The notes under the pieces were generated by a model. The model had not been told where the DNA came from. It made no database searches and saw nothing but the letters and a program-made list of their open reading frames with translations. Shown piece after piece: positions 48,261 to 60,700 of a DNA stretch of 64,000 bases. This stretch comes from Casuarina equisetifolia (Eukaryota; Streptophyta; Magnoliopsida; Fagales; Casuarinaceae), in the NCBI GenBank assembly GCA_028551475.1, contig CM052357.1, forward strand, positions 2,418,001-2,482,000. The letters run 5' to 3'. The number at the start of each line of letters is the position of its first letter. Within the stretch, counting starts at the first letter, position 1. Made by a program: the position numbers and the translations under genes.

Positions 48261-51200
48261 CCTTTCTACAGAGAAGTCAACATGTCGTTCCTCTTTCCTT
48301 TCTTTTATTCGTAGGTCTGACCTTAGTCTCTCTTCCCTATACCAGCGCTGTTGCTGATTCTGTCCGTTTCCCATTTTCCATGTTATCCATTTTGTTCCTT
48401 TCCATTTCCCTGGTAATTTTCTTCGAATGGGGCCACCGTAAGTAAAATCTCTGCCGAAGGTCTTCATATGAAAAATGTCATTTGCTACAACACGTGGAGA
48501 AATGCTTCTAATAACATCATTCCACGCCGAACCATGTGGAGAAATGCTCCTAATAATTTCACGGAACTCTGAACGATCATGCTTAAGTACAAGACGACCC
48601 CCACACTCCTTCACCTCCACATTTGGGCTGCTTATTGTAATTGAACACGACCCAATGTAGTACCACCACCTTTGCCTGATAACGTTTGCAAAGCATCCAT
48701 AATCTAAAAATACCCAAATTCCATTTCTCCCAGTGGAAGGGATTTCAGTAACACGAAAGGCTAGTGGAACTTTGGGGGAAGTCCCACGACACTTCTTGGG
48801 AACTCCTTGATCATCTTCATTGTTGACTTGCAATTCACAAACAAACACCGGAAACGTCGTAGAACTAGAATTCGTTTGGCAGCTATTATGTTCGAGGACT
48901 TCATAAACAATGAACAACGCATATCCCCAACAGCTGTGGATACATTTATCGGTATCTTTCCCATCAAAACCATGAATCTCATCGTAAAAATTTGTTGCAG
49001 CCAAATCCAAGTCTGAAACTGCATCCGAAGACGAATCGGAATCCCAATCCGGATGCGGACGCATTTTGGGATCCGTATCCAAATCTGAATCCGAATCCGA
49101 ATCCGTCACCCAAAATTGCTTCGTGTCTGAATACAAGAGATGCACGTTCACATCAAAATCAAACCGGCACATTTCAGAGATGCTTCTCTGGTTGAACCAC
49201 TTCGGGATATCAGATGTCAACCCGGGGCCCCATGATATTGTTGCATGAATTTCAGCCACCTACGAGAAGAAAGGATAAAGAGGAAAAAATGTAAAGAAAA
49301 GGACAAGAAGCGCGGTTCTTTTAAGTCATAAGGCAACAATAAATTTATGTTTAATTCAACAATTACGATAACTTAATGTTATAAAGGATAGAAGGAGACT
49401 CACTTCAAAGTCGTCATCTATACAAGGTTGAGCGATATGAGTGGCCCCGTCACGTTCTCTGCCGGAACCAAAATAATTGGCTTTAACAGCTATACCCCCA
49501 GCCACCAGCATTTCACTAGAAGTGAGCAAGTCCCTTGGGTCAGAAATTGGAGTCAAGGATGGACAATCTTCTAGGCCAATGTATCTTAAGCTCAACGGCA
49601 ACTTTGGTGGCAAGTATTTAAGCCTGCTACAATTTTTCAACGAAAGATTTTTAATCTTCGAAAGCTGAGAGATACTACCCATTCGAGTAAAATTGTTTCC
49701 CGATAGGTTCAAATCCTTAAGCAAGAATGAACAACCAAAATCATAAGGTAATGTCTCATCTGATATATTGCAATAACTCAAATTTAATTTTTTTAGAAGC
49801 CTAAAAAGGAAGGGCAAATCATAGGGCAAAAAAGCAACAGGCCTCGAACAACTACTACCAATGTCCAACTCATTGAGTTTCTTTGGAAGTATTGTGGAAG
49901 CTGACAATTGTGTTATTGCAGTTCCGTTTATATTAAGTTTTTCAAGGCTTGAGATTCCACTCAGGTCTGGCATCTTCGCAAAGTTTGGTGCATCCCTCAA
50001 GTCAATGTATTTTAATTTCTCAAAATTCTGCAATAAATTTACAAAATGTTAACAACTAAATAAAATAAAATAAAATAAGAAGAAAAGTAAATAAATTTGC
50101 CTAAGCTAAAATCTTACCTTTGTTGCATCCCACAGCTGTATGATGTTGCTGATAGGCATTTTAAACTCAACAAGATTGTGAGGTTTGAAATTGGTTGGTA
50201 AGAAGTCCAAAGGATATCCCCACCACTCTATAATGCGTAGCTCATTGCTCATTATAAATTTTGATGGATTTCCATACCATTTTATTGTATTTAAACAGTT
50301 AGAAGCTTTAGTATTGCATGTGCAAACTTCATCAATATCTATGTGACCAATTATTAGTATTTTCAACTTTTTCATTTTTGAGAAACCTTCAAAACTAAGT
50401 TGCCTTGGTTTTGGTAGAGGTAAATATAGGATAATTGCTTCAACTGCATTAGTTCCCTACAAACCAAGAAAAATGAAATTTATATGATTAAAATTTCTAA
50501 CAAATATTAGAAAGAATGTATATCAAATATGCTTTTCAATGTACACATTTGCATTGATATACTTACAGTGTCATTTTTCAACACATGAATGAAATCTTCC
50601 CAACACCATAATCTACTGTATTCACCAGGATCTTTCGAAGGCTTTTCACGAACTATATATTGTCCCATTTCTCGTAATAAATCATGCATATAAAATCTTT
50701 TGTATGAGACCTTTATGAGAGATTTATCACGAAGAACTTCAATGTTTGATTTTGGATAACGGCCAAGACTCTCTAACTTTTGGATAACATTATCTACCAC
50801 CTCCAAATAAAAGAAACATGCAATATCTAAAAATAACTCTTTTTGTGAGTTAGATAGATTGTCAAAACTTATTTTAAGTTTATCCAAAATCTCAATATGA
50901 GGTTCTTCTTTCAACTGTTTTAAAGTACTCTCCCACATTAGTAGTTCTTTTTTTACTAAAAGGGAACCAAAGACTTCTAAAGCCAATGGGAGGCCTTGAG
51001 CATAATCTACAAATTTTTTTGACAAATTTTCATAATTCTTTGTGGGATGATTTTTTTTGAAGGCTTTCAAACAGAAAAGCTGTAAAGCATCATTTTCACT
51101 TAATCCATTAACTTCATAAGTTTCATCCACAAATCTTTTCAACAAATGACTGTCTCTACTTGTTAAAAGGATCCTACTTCCTTCTCCAAACCAATCACTA

Positions 51201-52259
51201 CTTGCTGCTAATGCTTCTATTTGCATTGCATTATCAATGTTATCAAGAACAATAAAAACTTTTTTCCTTTGAAATCTATTTGCGATCACTCTAATCCCAT
51301 CATAACGATTCCAAATTTCTATATCTTTATCTTTAAGGATCTTAGAAATAAGTTGCCTTTGTAAGTTAACTATACCCGACCTTCTAACTTCTTCACTAAC
51401 ATCATCAACAAAACAACTAGCTTCAAATTCAGAATAAACCATCTCAAAAATGACATTAGCTAGAGTTGTTTTACCAATACCTCCCATCCCACAAATTCCT
51501 ATTGATCGAACATCATTGGCCCCTCCACGCAATAGGATCATTATTTCCTTAACTTGAGATTCAATTCCCAAAACATCCTTAAAATTAATTGACAAGCGAT
51601 GACTTAATCCATTACATATCTCCCAACATATTTTTTGAACAATCGTTGATTCATGACTGTGAAAAAAAAAAAAAAGGAAAAAAATACTAATTTAGAACTA
51701 ATGCTCCAATAAACCAAAAGTTAAGGAAAGAAACTTGGAAAGTTTAGTATCGGAAATTAAAGTGATGTTACCTGTCGTTTACATGCCATCCAATGATGTT
51801 ACCTACTTCCGTCAAGGCATCCCTCCACTGCTCTTTATTTACCTGAGGTTCTTGCCTATGTTTAGCAAAGGCATTTACGAAATTTTCCTTTTGCTTTCGT
51901 ACATTAGAAGGATCCACGTGGTAGAAAATAGGTAAAATTGTTAACTGCTTGTTTCTTTTGCACTTTACGATCTCAGTTAACTCAATCAAACACCATTTAG
52001 AAAAAGCATAATTATTAGAGATAATGACAACAGCATATTCAGACTCTTGAATTGCTTGCAATAGTTTTTCAGAAATATATTCTCCTCGTTTTAATTCTTC
52101 ATCATCTCTAAAGACCAAAATGCCTTTATCATGAAGAGCATAATACAAATGATCCGTAAAACCCTTGCGAGTGTCATCACCACGGAAACTGAGAAAAACA
52201 TCATACCTCCGCAGAGGTGCTGAAGTTGAATGAACTGCCTTACTACTTCCCGACGCCAT
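48102..52259 (-). CDS. Intact TNL immune receptor with long charged C-terminal extension, five exons
   Basis: About 1232 aa. Exons: 52259-51772, 51656-50567, 50456-50118, 50027-49404 and 49259-48102, all phase-consistent with no internal stop. TIR: YDVFLSFRGDDTR (19-31), catalytic Glu near 93 in SKWCLIEL. NB-ARC: GMGGIGKTT (219-227), kinase-2 VFIVLDNID (about 296-304, second Asp replaced by Asn), GSRILLTSRD, GLPLAL (384-389), MHD (486-488). Exon 4 holds the short LRR region (LSYCNI, LSGNNFTRM). Exon 5, 385 aa, is far longer than the 215 aa of TNL 1: C-JID (ISWGPGLTSDIPKWF), an Asp/Ser repeat insert with DSDSDSDLDTD, the FIVYEV core, then a tail with a Glu-rich block and basic clusters KKAKRKRG and KKNRKK near the end, possibly nuclear-localising. 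The start at 52259 matches paralogue starts; an in-frame Met lies ten codons upstream. Confidence 0.94.
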
Positions 52260-52560
52260 GGAAGATTTAGAAGCTTGATTCACTGGCAAGGTTTAGTAAG
52301 TTGGCTTGCATAATTCTTCGCCTTCCGCGTGGTGAAACGGGTATCCGTTTCACCACTATATTCATGAGCCAAAACTTCACTTTCGGCGTTGTGTCAAATG
52401 CTGCTGCCTTGTCGCCAGTGCAGTAGTGGGTGGACGCGCAAAGGTAGAGACGCATGTTTGGAGTTGGCTTTTCGCAATCCGTGAAAAGCGAAGACCGATG
52501 TAAGTAGTACATGCCTGGAGCCACGTGAGGGCGGGAGTTAAGCATAATAATTAAGAGGTT
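52260..52560. promoter_or_regulatory. Upstream region of the intact TNL with repeat cores
   Basis: Immediately upstream of the start. Contains 'gtagagacgcatgtttg' (about 52444) and 'gtgaaaagcgaagac', resembling the repeat cores upstream of the other TIR exons. Promoter function is inferred from position only. Confidence 0.45.
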
Positions 52561-55370
52561 TGCGATGCTCCTTGATTTTAATTATCAATCTAATAAAATA
52601 TTAGTTTCGGTGGAGTTAAAGTTTGAAGCCTAGCTTTTTCCTTTTTAACAATACTAAAATTGTCTAAGCCTATTTATGATATTATATCATCAAAGTTTGT
52701 ACGAGGATCAACGCATTTTCAACGGTGGATCCAATTTTCATTGATATGGTGATAACTTGAGCTCCTCACGATCATACTACCAAAGATGATTTATTCCATG
52801 AACAAATGGATGATCAAGGCTAAATAATTTGCTATCGTTCTATCCTCAAAAGCAAGATTTTCAAGTCTCGTCGGTGACGCGACTATGACACTACGAGAAG
52901 CTGGCTCACTGGAGATCATCCAAGTTTATGAATATATCTAACGCAAATTTGTTGTCTATATTTGTGTTTCCATTTGCTTGACAGTAAAAACCTGGAAAAC
53001 CAAGGGACAAAGATTATGAAATAAAGGATCTATTGTGACCGTTACGTAATGTTTGAATTCGAAACAGAAAAGAAACAAATTGAGAGATTGAAATAACCCT
53101 TGTAAAGTAAGTAGCCAAATTTTTCGAACTCTCGAACTCTCCCTTACGGTACCTTTCTCTGGAAAGAATCCTGAACCCTTGGTAGCCTCGCAGACTGCTC
53201 ACTATTTCTATCTTAAAATTACACTTTGATGGTAATGCAACAACCTCGCATTGAATATCTAGCTAGCTGTCACGATCACTATTGTCTTGATCCTACTTAG
53301 GGGTCGATAAGCACTACAATTGGTAACAATTATCAAAAATTGGAAGAAAAAGTCACTGAAAAATGAAAATGATATTATATTATTAGTACAAATAAGAAGG
53401 CAAAAGAGAAAGCTTAAGTTCATGATAGAAACTGATAAAGTTTATCCACTTAGAACTATTGAGGAGGTAAAATTTATTTCATGAAGAATAGTAAGTAGGT
53501 GAATTCTGAAGTACTTTATTGGGAAAGTCAAATATCAAATACAAGCTCAGTCTTTTGTGAAATTGTTAGATAATTGGTATGAAAGTTATTAAAAGAAATA
53601 AGTCAAGATTACTTCTCATTAGTTTTTAATGCAAATAGGTCCAATAACCTTTTAACATCATGAAAAGCAAAGAAGCTTTCACCCCACCACCCACACGCGG
53701 TCTAAGAAGAAGAACATCCAGGTTGCTTCCCGCTCACTATGTCGGACGCATGTGGGCGGTGGTGAGAAAGCAGAGGTGCCTCGAGACTCCATCCTGTTTA
53801 CTGAAAGATTGTCGAGTAATGAGACCCTAAGACAGTCAATAATCATAGGTCCTTGTGTGTTGCTTTAGTTTTATCCAAGAGATGATCAATGTTATCGGAT
53901 TTCAATATACGAACCCGAAGGACTTAATTTGATTCACAATAAAACATAATATTACACTTCCTATAGGAGATATGTTCTTTTTATGCAGATAAAAGTTTTG
54001 TATTGAAAGTATGATCTTTTATGATAAAGTTTAAATTAAAAAATATCTATCTAATTTATCAACTAATTTTTAGCTAAGCATTTGAGCCTTCTAATATTTT
54101 TCATTGATATATATCATTATCCACGTTTCTTTGTTCCCCTCTAAACGGGAGGTACGTCGTCATATAGTGATTTATCCTCACTTGCAATATTCCAAGACGA
54201 TTCATTCCATAATCAAGATTTGAATAGATTGGCTGATATAGATGTTTTACCTAAGTTCTTAATGGCAATACTGGGTGTAAATTTGTGATACATTTACATT
54301 TCATATTTTCACGACTAGATAGAACATTAGAAGACATTTTTCTTGTTCTAAGTGCTCGAGGACGCCGTTGAACTGGTAGGTTGGGTTGTCGCCACACGCA
54401 AGCCACCGTAGGTAGTAAATGGAGAATCTCGACGCCGAAAGTGAAGTCGAAAGCAGAGACTCTTGACGTGGAAAGTGGCATCGAAAGCAGAGACCCCTTG
54501 TGCGTAGTAACTAGTGAATGCAGAATCTCGTCGTGGAAAGTGGGGTGAAAGCAGAGACATGATTTCGACAACACAGATTCCAGCGTATAAAAGGAGAACA
54601 TGTTTTCGTTTTTAATAAATTTTTGTTATATAAAATAATCAATTTCCTTTCTCTTGTCTCTGACAACCATCATGCACATTGCCAATTCATTCAAACTCTC
54701 ATTCACGTGATCTTTTGAGAGAAAGAACTTCTGCACCATTTTGAGCTTCGACTCTAATCCATTGATTTGATGGTAATGCAACAGCTTTGCTTTGAATATT
54801 TAGCTGCATGTCATGATCATTTGTCGTGAATTGCAATGAAATCAGAAAAGGAAACAACACCAACAGAGTGCAATTGGTCGTGAATCAACGAAGAAAACAA
54901 ACAGCAACGAGAGCAAGATATTGTTGATGCCTGAAGGCCTTCTTAGTTGTTATTCACACTTACCATAACAATAATATGTTCTTTATCATAGTGGGTAAAG
55001 CCCAGTTATTATTTGTTGTGAATAGTTCAGTCCGTTTTGTTAATAATGAAATGGGCTAACGACGAAACGGGTTGCAACATTAGTATTATTAACATTACTT
55101 GGCCTTGATCATAGTTAGTCATTGATAAATACTATAATCAATAATGAACATAACAACTATGAAAGAAGCGGGAAATAAGAAACCATTATAATTAAAAATG
55201 AAAAATAATGTTATATGATCAATAAAAGGAACAAGGTAAAAGAAAAGGCTTAAAGCTTGGGACGGAGACCAAGAGAGTTTATCCAACAATGGTCACTAAG
55301 TAGGTGAATTCTCCACCACTCAGCATGTGAAGTGGACACATTGAATGGGGGTATACAATAGTATTCGATT
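52561..55370. other. Intergenic DNA with scattered TNL-upstream repeat units
   Basis: No gene. Copies of the repeat lie at about 53690-53775 ('atccaggttgcttcccgctc', gaaagcagaggtgcc) and about 54410-54560, where gaaagcagagac recurs at roughly 40-70 bp spacing. They stand without an adjoining TIR exon, which may mark another lost gene. Confidence 0.5.
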
Positions 55371-55720
55371 TGGTGCTATCATTTTGTGTTGGAAAATTGA
55401 ATTCAGATTATGAATTATAAAAAAATTACATTCTAATACATAATTGAAAGTTAATCATGGATTAACGATTATTTTTTGATTCTATATTCTATACTAAAAG
55501 TTATATTATTTATAATAGAATAAAACTTAAATTATTCATAATAAAACAATTTATATTTGGTGCTACCATTTTGTGTTGGAAAATAAATTCAAATTACGAA
55601 TTATAAAAAATTACATTCTAGTACCTAATTGAAGCTTAAACATGGATTAAAGATTACGTTTTGATTCTATATTCTATACTAAAATTTATATTATTTATAA
55701 AAAATAAAAGGAGAGATTAA
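55371..55720. repeat. Tandem direct duplication, period 187 bp
   Basis: Two diverged copies start with tggtgct at 55371 and 55558; both run through 'cattttgtgttggaaaat', 'gattctatattctatactaa' and 'ttatattatttata'. AT-rich and noncoding. Confidence 0.85.
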
Positions 55721-56259
55721 AAATACAATGTTGAAATATAGATAATAACTTTTTTTTCAAATTATATAAGAAATTCAATTGTTATTCAATATTTATAGTG
55801 GTGTGTAACCACCTAATGTCTGCTTAATAATGACAACATATGATTCTATATAACATTACCCACATAACATTCATCTAATAGCAACAACATATAATGACAT
55901 TACGTACTTGACTCCTAATTAATAATGACCATATCAAAATAGATGATCAAATCATATTAGCTTTCAAATATGTCTCTACAAGCCAATATTTGAGGATATT
56001 GATATTTGATAAGGATGTCTATTGATATTAAAACTGATTAGTTTGTATTTGCGGGGTGAATCAATTATATGATCTCAAACTTGGTTTGAATGTAGATAGT
56101 TTCTTGATTGCTTGTCAAGACTGTGCACTTATTCAAACATCTTTGAACCTTCTTAAAAATTATAAAGAAAAGAAATTTTAACTCCAAATGTCCAAAATAG
56201 TACCTTCCTACATGTAGCAAAACACTTCCAAAAATGGGAGCAAGAGATAGTGTTGTTAA
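55721..56259. other. AT-rich intergenic DNA
   Basis: Nothing recognised. Confidence 0.45.
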
Positions 56260-56496
56260 TTAACGAAGATAAGAAGCAACTCTTGAAATCGGCTGCAACT
56301 CACGAAGATCAAAGGCCTGATTCTGTTTCCCCCTTCTTTTGGAATTAGAGTTGTCTGAGTCAGGACCATGTTTCACTGTGCTACTCAGGCCTAGGCCCTT
56401 TCTTAAACAAATCCCATCCATCTTCACTGAGGAACTCGTGGGCTTCTCTCTATCTCTCTGAAGAAATGGAGTTTGGCCTCGCCATTTTGTGAGCAA
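56260..56496 (-). CDS. Hypothetical small ORF (78 aa), doubtful
   Basis: Open frame starting MLTKWRGQTPFLQRD, with a Ser/Lys-rich middle and ending ISRVASYLR. Its composition is hydrophilic and codon-like, unlike the surrounding AT-rich DNA, but I recognise no family and see no supported splice partner. It could be a terminal exon of an unrecognised gene or a chance frame. About 57000-57220 minus is also somewhat protein-like (PTSKVFFQSTLFRLREE) but equally unplaced. Confidence 0.25.
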   Translation of the reverse strand: MLTKWRGQTPFLQRDREKPTSSSVKMDGICLRKGLGLSSTVKHGPDSDNSNSKRRGKQNQAFDLRELQPISRVASYLR

Positions 56497-58207
56497 TTTC
56501 GGTTTTAAATAGGCATCTTCTTTGCTTGAGAGACTTTAAAATCAACACTTAATGCACAAGAGGTTTAACATTTCTAAGTTATGAGTTTTTAACCCATTTT
56601 ATCCAATTAAAAGGTAATATTAGTGTTGTCAAGCAAATATGTGGCTTAATTGGAGTTCAGACTATTGGAGGTCAAAGAAGTTTTTGGTTCGATATCTAAC
56701 TCTCTTAGATCCTTATTTATTTTTTTAAAAAGAGTATACTAATGTCATCCATGGTTTTATTTCTTTTTTTTATTTCTTTTCATTTCTTTTCTTGAAAATG
56801 TTGTTTTCCCTTGAACACCAAAGGCCCATAGACATTATTTATAGTTGAATTTCTTTAAAGGACAACTCTCACTCTCAAAGCAAAAAATGAGGTCTTTGTG
56901 TAAGATTTACTTTAAGAAATAGGAAATTCAATAAATTTCTCAATGAAATTAACTTTTAGTTTTTACTACTCTTTAAAAATTGAATATATTCCTAGAGTTT
57001 ATGAGCTCTTCCCTTTCATAATGCCCCTTGATGAAATCTTCTCATGGTCAATTTCTTCTCTCAGGCGAAACAATGTAGATTGGAAGAAAACTTTGCTTGT
57101 TGGGAATCGGAGTATCATTACAGGTGACATCAATTCTTCCATTGCTTTCTGGGATGACGATTGACCCAGTCTGAGGGTTGAACCAGTCAAATTGAAGTTG
57201 GGCACCGAAATGGAACGAATCATTCAATCAAGGAAACCACGCTCAAAAATTGAAAATCGCCCATTGGTTTGATTTGGCAAGTCAATATCTAGATATTCCT
57301 TTTTTAATTCGTTTAAACCATAATTAACTAAGATTGATTTACATATTGGTAATATAACACTCGTTTATATATTAGCCTGGTTAATTTACTCACGAGAAAG
57401 TTAACGAGTAGTTAATAGTAAATTTAGGTTTTTGCTCCTCATAAGCTATATTTTGGGGACAGACTCTTAAGAGTTAAACTTCTAATAAATGACATTAGAC
57501 CCAGTCAAAATTGGTGTTGAGGGTGGTCTGTCGAAGATACAACACCATCTTGGGGTAAGTAGATTATCCACCAGAAAGCCTATATATGCAAGCGCCTAAG
57601 AATCTGGTTACCTCTCCTAAAGGGTGTATCAGTATCTCTCTGGATGTGGTGGAAACATCCTTAGGTGGTTTATAATGAATTTGAGTTTTTAATTTTTCAC
57701 AAGGCATATTTTAGGGAGTCTTTTCCAAACACATAGTTCTTATGAATTTATAAGAAATTTGAGTTTTTTTCCCTTTGCAAGAACAACTACACAAAATACT
57801 TTTTTAAGAGTTTATCTTGGATTAAGTAGATTTTCATACTCTTGATAACATTGAACTTGCCGAGTTCTTTCTTCTCTTTTTCAGTGAGGTAAAGGAGGTA
57901 TTTGGAGATAGGGTGTTTTAAACTTCCATTATTTGTGGGAATCTTCTAATAGCTCCACTTAAGCTAACAGGTAAGTGATAACTTGCTGAATCCTCTTTGT
58001 TAAATCTTTAGAGGTCTTTAAATCTTGCATAGGTCAATTCATATCTCCGTAAGTAAAAATCCTAATAATTGATCATTTCTCTAACAAAGAGAAGGTAATT
58101 ATTGTTCTTACACTCCCAACTAAGTTGCTAGAAGGGTGGATTTAATTTCTAAGACTAATCCAATCTTTGTACAAGACAACAAAATTTTGCAGAAGGGTTT
58201 ACATCTT
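56497..58207. other. Intergenic DNA
   Basis: No confident gene, repeat array or mobile element recognised. Confidence 0.45.
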
Positions 58208-59712
58208 TCAGCACCTTTTTGCAACATCTTTCAGCACAGCCTGTGCTTTTTTGCTTTCTCCATTTTCTAACATTTGAGAAGGGGAGAAAGCTTGAAAATT
58301 CTGTACAATGTCACCACTAACATAGACTACACGATAGATATCATACTTAATATCAAGAGAAAAGCCATCAAGATAGGGCAGTATATATCTTTTATGATCT
58401 GAGTTCAGTATCCATGAGTAACAGGATTGGAGAGACTTCCACACGTAAAGGCATGCCACTCTTGGCTTGCTTTGGCATTTCAAGCAGACACCAGCTGTTG
58501 CACCTTCCATCTTTAGAAAGTAAGATTTGAATAATGCTAAGCATGCATAAGAAAGGTCGTTTATGTCACCAGAGGATGCTATTGCTGCATTCATGGAGAC
58601 TGTGTCGCCAGTGTAAAATCTTGCGGCCGAGGAGCCATCTCTTGATTCTCCAGCATAAGTATCAAAGAAGCAATGGTCAATTAATATAGCCATGTTTGAT
58701 ATCGTGGTTAACATTGAGACCTAGAACAAGATGAAGTGACTGGTAGAAATGAGAAACTTGTTAGAAATAAAATATGTAACAAAAAAAAAAAAGATTAGTC
58801 CAGTTGTGAAGGGACCTAAGGTGTCTTTTAGCCCAAATTATGTTCATGATCCTACGCCATCTGTCTTGTCGCACCCTAATGAGACATATTAGTTCTTTTT
58901 AACACACAAATTTAAAGAATATGACATATTGAATTCAAAATTAAGTTATGGGTGGCTAGTTAACAAATATTGAATTCAAAATTAAGCTGCAGGCCTGTTA
59001 ACAAATACCTTGTGGTTTGATACTAACACTAATGGTTTATGTTAATTCCTTTAGTCCTCACAGAAGAAAATTACATAAAAATATGGAGAAGCTATTCAAT
59101 GCACACGAAAGGAAAAGCAGAAGCACTGGTAATGACTAAACTTACAAGGTTTGTAGTTAATAACTCCTTGTTCTCCCAAGATCTCTTCGGCCATGCTCCA
59201 TACCATACTATCTGAACCCAAAAAAAAAAAAAAAAGGATCGAATAATTAAAATCTTCGACTGCTTATTTTGCTAATGAACAATCGAAATATTTGCTGGAA
59301 ATCAGGCGGATTGCTTCAGAGGAGGATCAAGATCGGCACTGATAGTAAATTCCAAGTTTCACATCAGGAAGAAACAAGACGACAAAGTTGTCGTAAAAAC
59401 CAGAGATTTAATGATCAAAACCCAAAGTTCACAAAGGGTTTACACAGAAAGGAAGAGACATTCTAGTCAACCGAATTTCAGCAAAGCAGTTGAATTGATG
59501 CCAAACGGTATACTTTAATCCAAAACGAAGCTTAATACCGTAATTCCATGGATGCTCTTGAGAATGGAATTCTGAACACAACCAAGAGTCTCAGTGCACA
59601 AAGAGAATTGCTTCAGCGCGTCAACGAAGTTATCGACCAGAACAACCGTTGGCCTGAAGACGAAAAAGCTTATATCCAAGTTTTTGGTGTTGAAGGGCAT
59701 AAAGCATGCCAT
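58208..59712 (-). CDS. Plant protein of unknown function, three exons, 250 aa
   Basis: Exons: 59712-59539, 59211-59146 and 58720-58208, all with GT-AG ends and phase 0 throughout. Exon 1 starts MACFMPFNTKNLDISF and contains PTVVLVDNFVDALKQFSLCT. Exon 2 reads IVWYGAWPKRSWENKELL. Exon 3 starts VSMLTTISNMAILIDHCFF and includes CLKCQSKPRVACLYVWKSL, ending DVAKRC-stop. There are no stops over 250 codons, no transmembrane segment or signal peptide is obvious, and several Cys and aromatic residues are present. I do not recognise a named domain. Exons 1-2 also exist as broken copies at 44.7-46.3 kb, which supports the exon structure. A donor (AAAG-GTGCTG, about 58211) just before the stop leaves open a longer gene with further exons. 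Confidence 0.75.
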
Positions 59713-60116
59713 TGTGCAATCTTTTTGGTATCCTTTTCTTTGTTCTCGAGATCTTCTGTCTCTCCGGATTGATCTGAGGAGCGTATGAAAAGGAGTTACG
59801 TCGAAGCTTCCGTTGGAAAAGTTGGACCCGTTTGGGTCATAACGACTTGCAGGTCTTCTTTGGCTCCTTGAGTTTCTGAGAAAAAGAGAAGGAAAAGTTT
59901 GAAAAGTACAAGATTTCGGAAACGAGTGAGGCTCGTGATTTGACTGATTCTGAATGGTTGGAACCCACAGGAAAACACCACCTGTTTCTGGTTGTTAGGA
60001 CATTCAAAACAGAAGTAGACGGGAACTTTGATCAAGGGGACTGTGTATCCACCGAATGGACCGCAAGAAGCTTCTTTTTCTTTATCTTTTTTTATTTCAA
60101 CTTTTCGAATATCATA
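59713..60116. other. Upstream region of the unknown gene
   Basis: An open minus frame at 59796-60143 (115 aa) has a plausible middle (FGGYTVPLIKVPVYFCF) but no recognised family. It could be a 5' UTR or an unrelated remnant. Confidence 0.35.
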
Positions 60117-60700
60117 CAAGCCTTGTGTGAAAAAAAATTTCATGGTGTCTCAAAAACTCTATTTTATTTTTAAACTCAACATGTAAAATAAAATTTATTT
60201 TTGTACATTATACTATAATTACAAGAGAGTTATCAATTCACCAGTAATTTAATAATACCACGAAAAGGCCTTCTTTGATTATAAGAGATTTGTCAAGTCA
60301 CAAACAAATCAATAGAATTGTTAATGCATGAAGCCTATTTTGTTAGAGAGGTGTCAGGCTCGACACCCATTTCAACAATTTTCTAATATAACCTAAAAGT
60401 GGATATTGTTATCCCTAAATCAACAATTTTAAGACAGAAGAAATGTCACACAAGCCTTGTGTGAAAAAGAAAATTTCATGTCCGAAACTCAACTTGTAAA
60501 ATAAAAGCACATTCCATTATAATTACAAGAGAGTTGTCAAATCACAAACAATTCAACATAATTATTAGTGTCCTAAGGTGTTAGGTCCAACACCCGTTCA
60601 ACCAATTTTAATGTTTAAGTGCGTTTCTAATATAACCTAAAAACAGATATTTTCATTCCTAAATCAACAATTTTCTGAGAGAAGAAATGTTTAGAAGAAT
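60117..60700. repeat. Tandem direct duplication, period about 334 bp
   Basis: 'caagccttgtgtgaaaaa' recurs at 60117 and 60451, followed in both by 'aaaatttcatg', 'tataattacaagagagtt' and 'ttctaatataacctaaaa'. Noncoding. A short AATCTT hexamer run lies at about 60698-60725. Confidence 0.8.

Noticed and set aside
48992..49248. Plus-strand frames with Asn/Pro or Ser/Glu repeats
   Set aside because: Shadow of the Asp/Ser repeat in exon 5 of the intact TNL.
59548..59772. Plus-strand frame starting MDALENGIL, protein-like
   Set aside because: It is antisense to exon 1 of the minus-strand gene 58208-59712, which has consistent splice sites and continues through two more exons.
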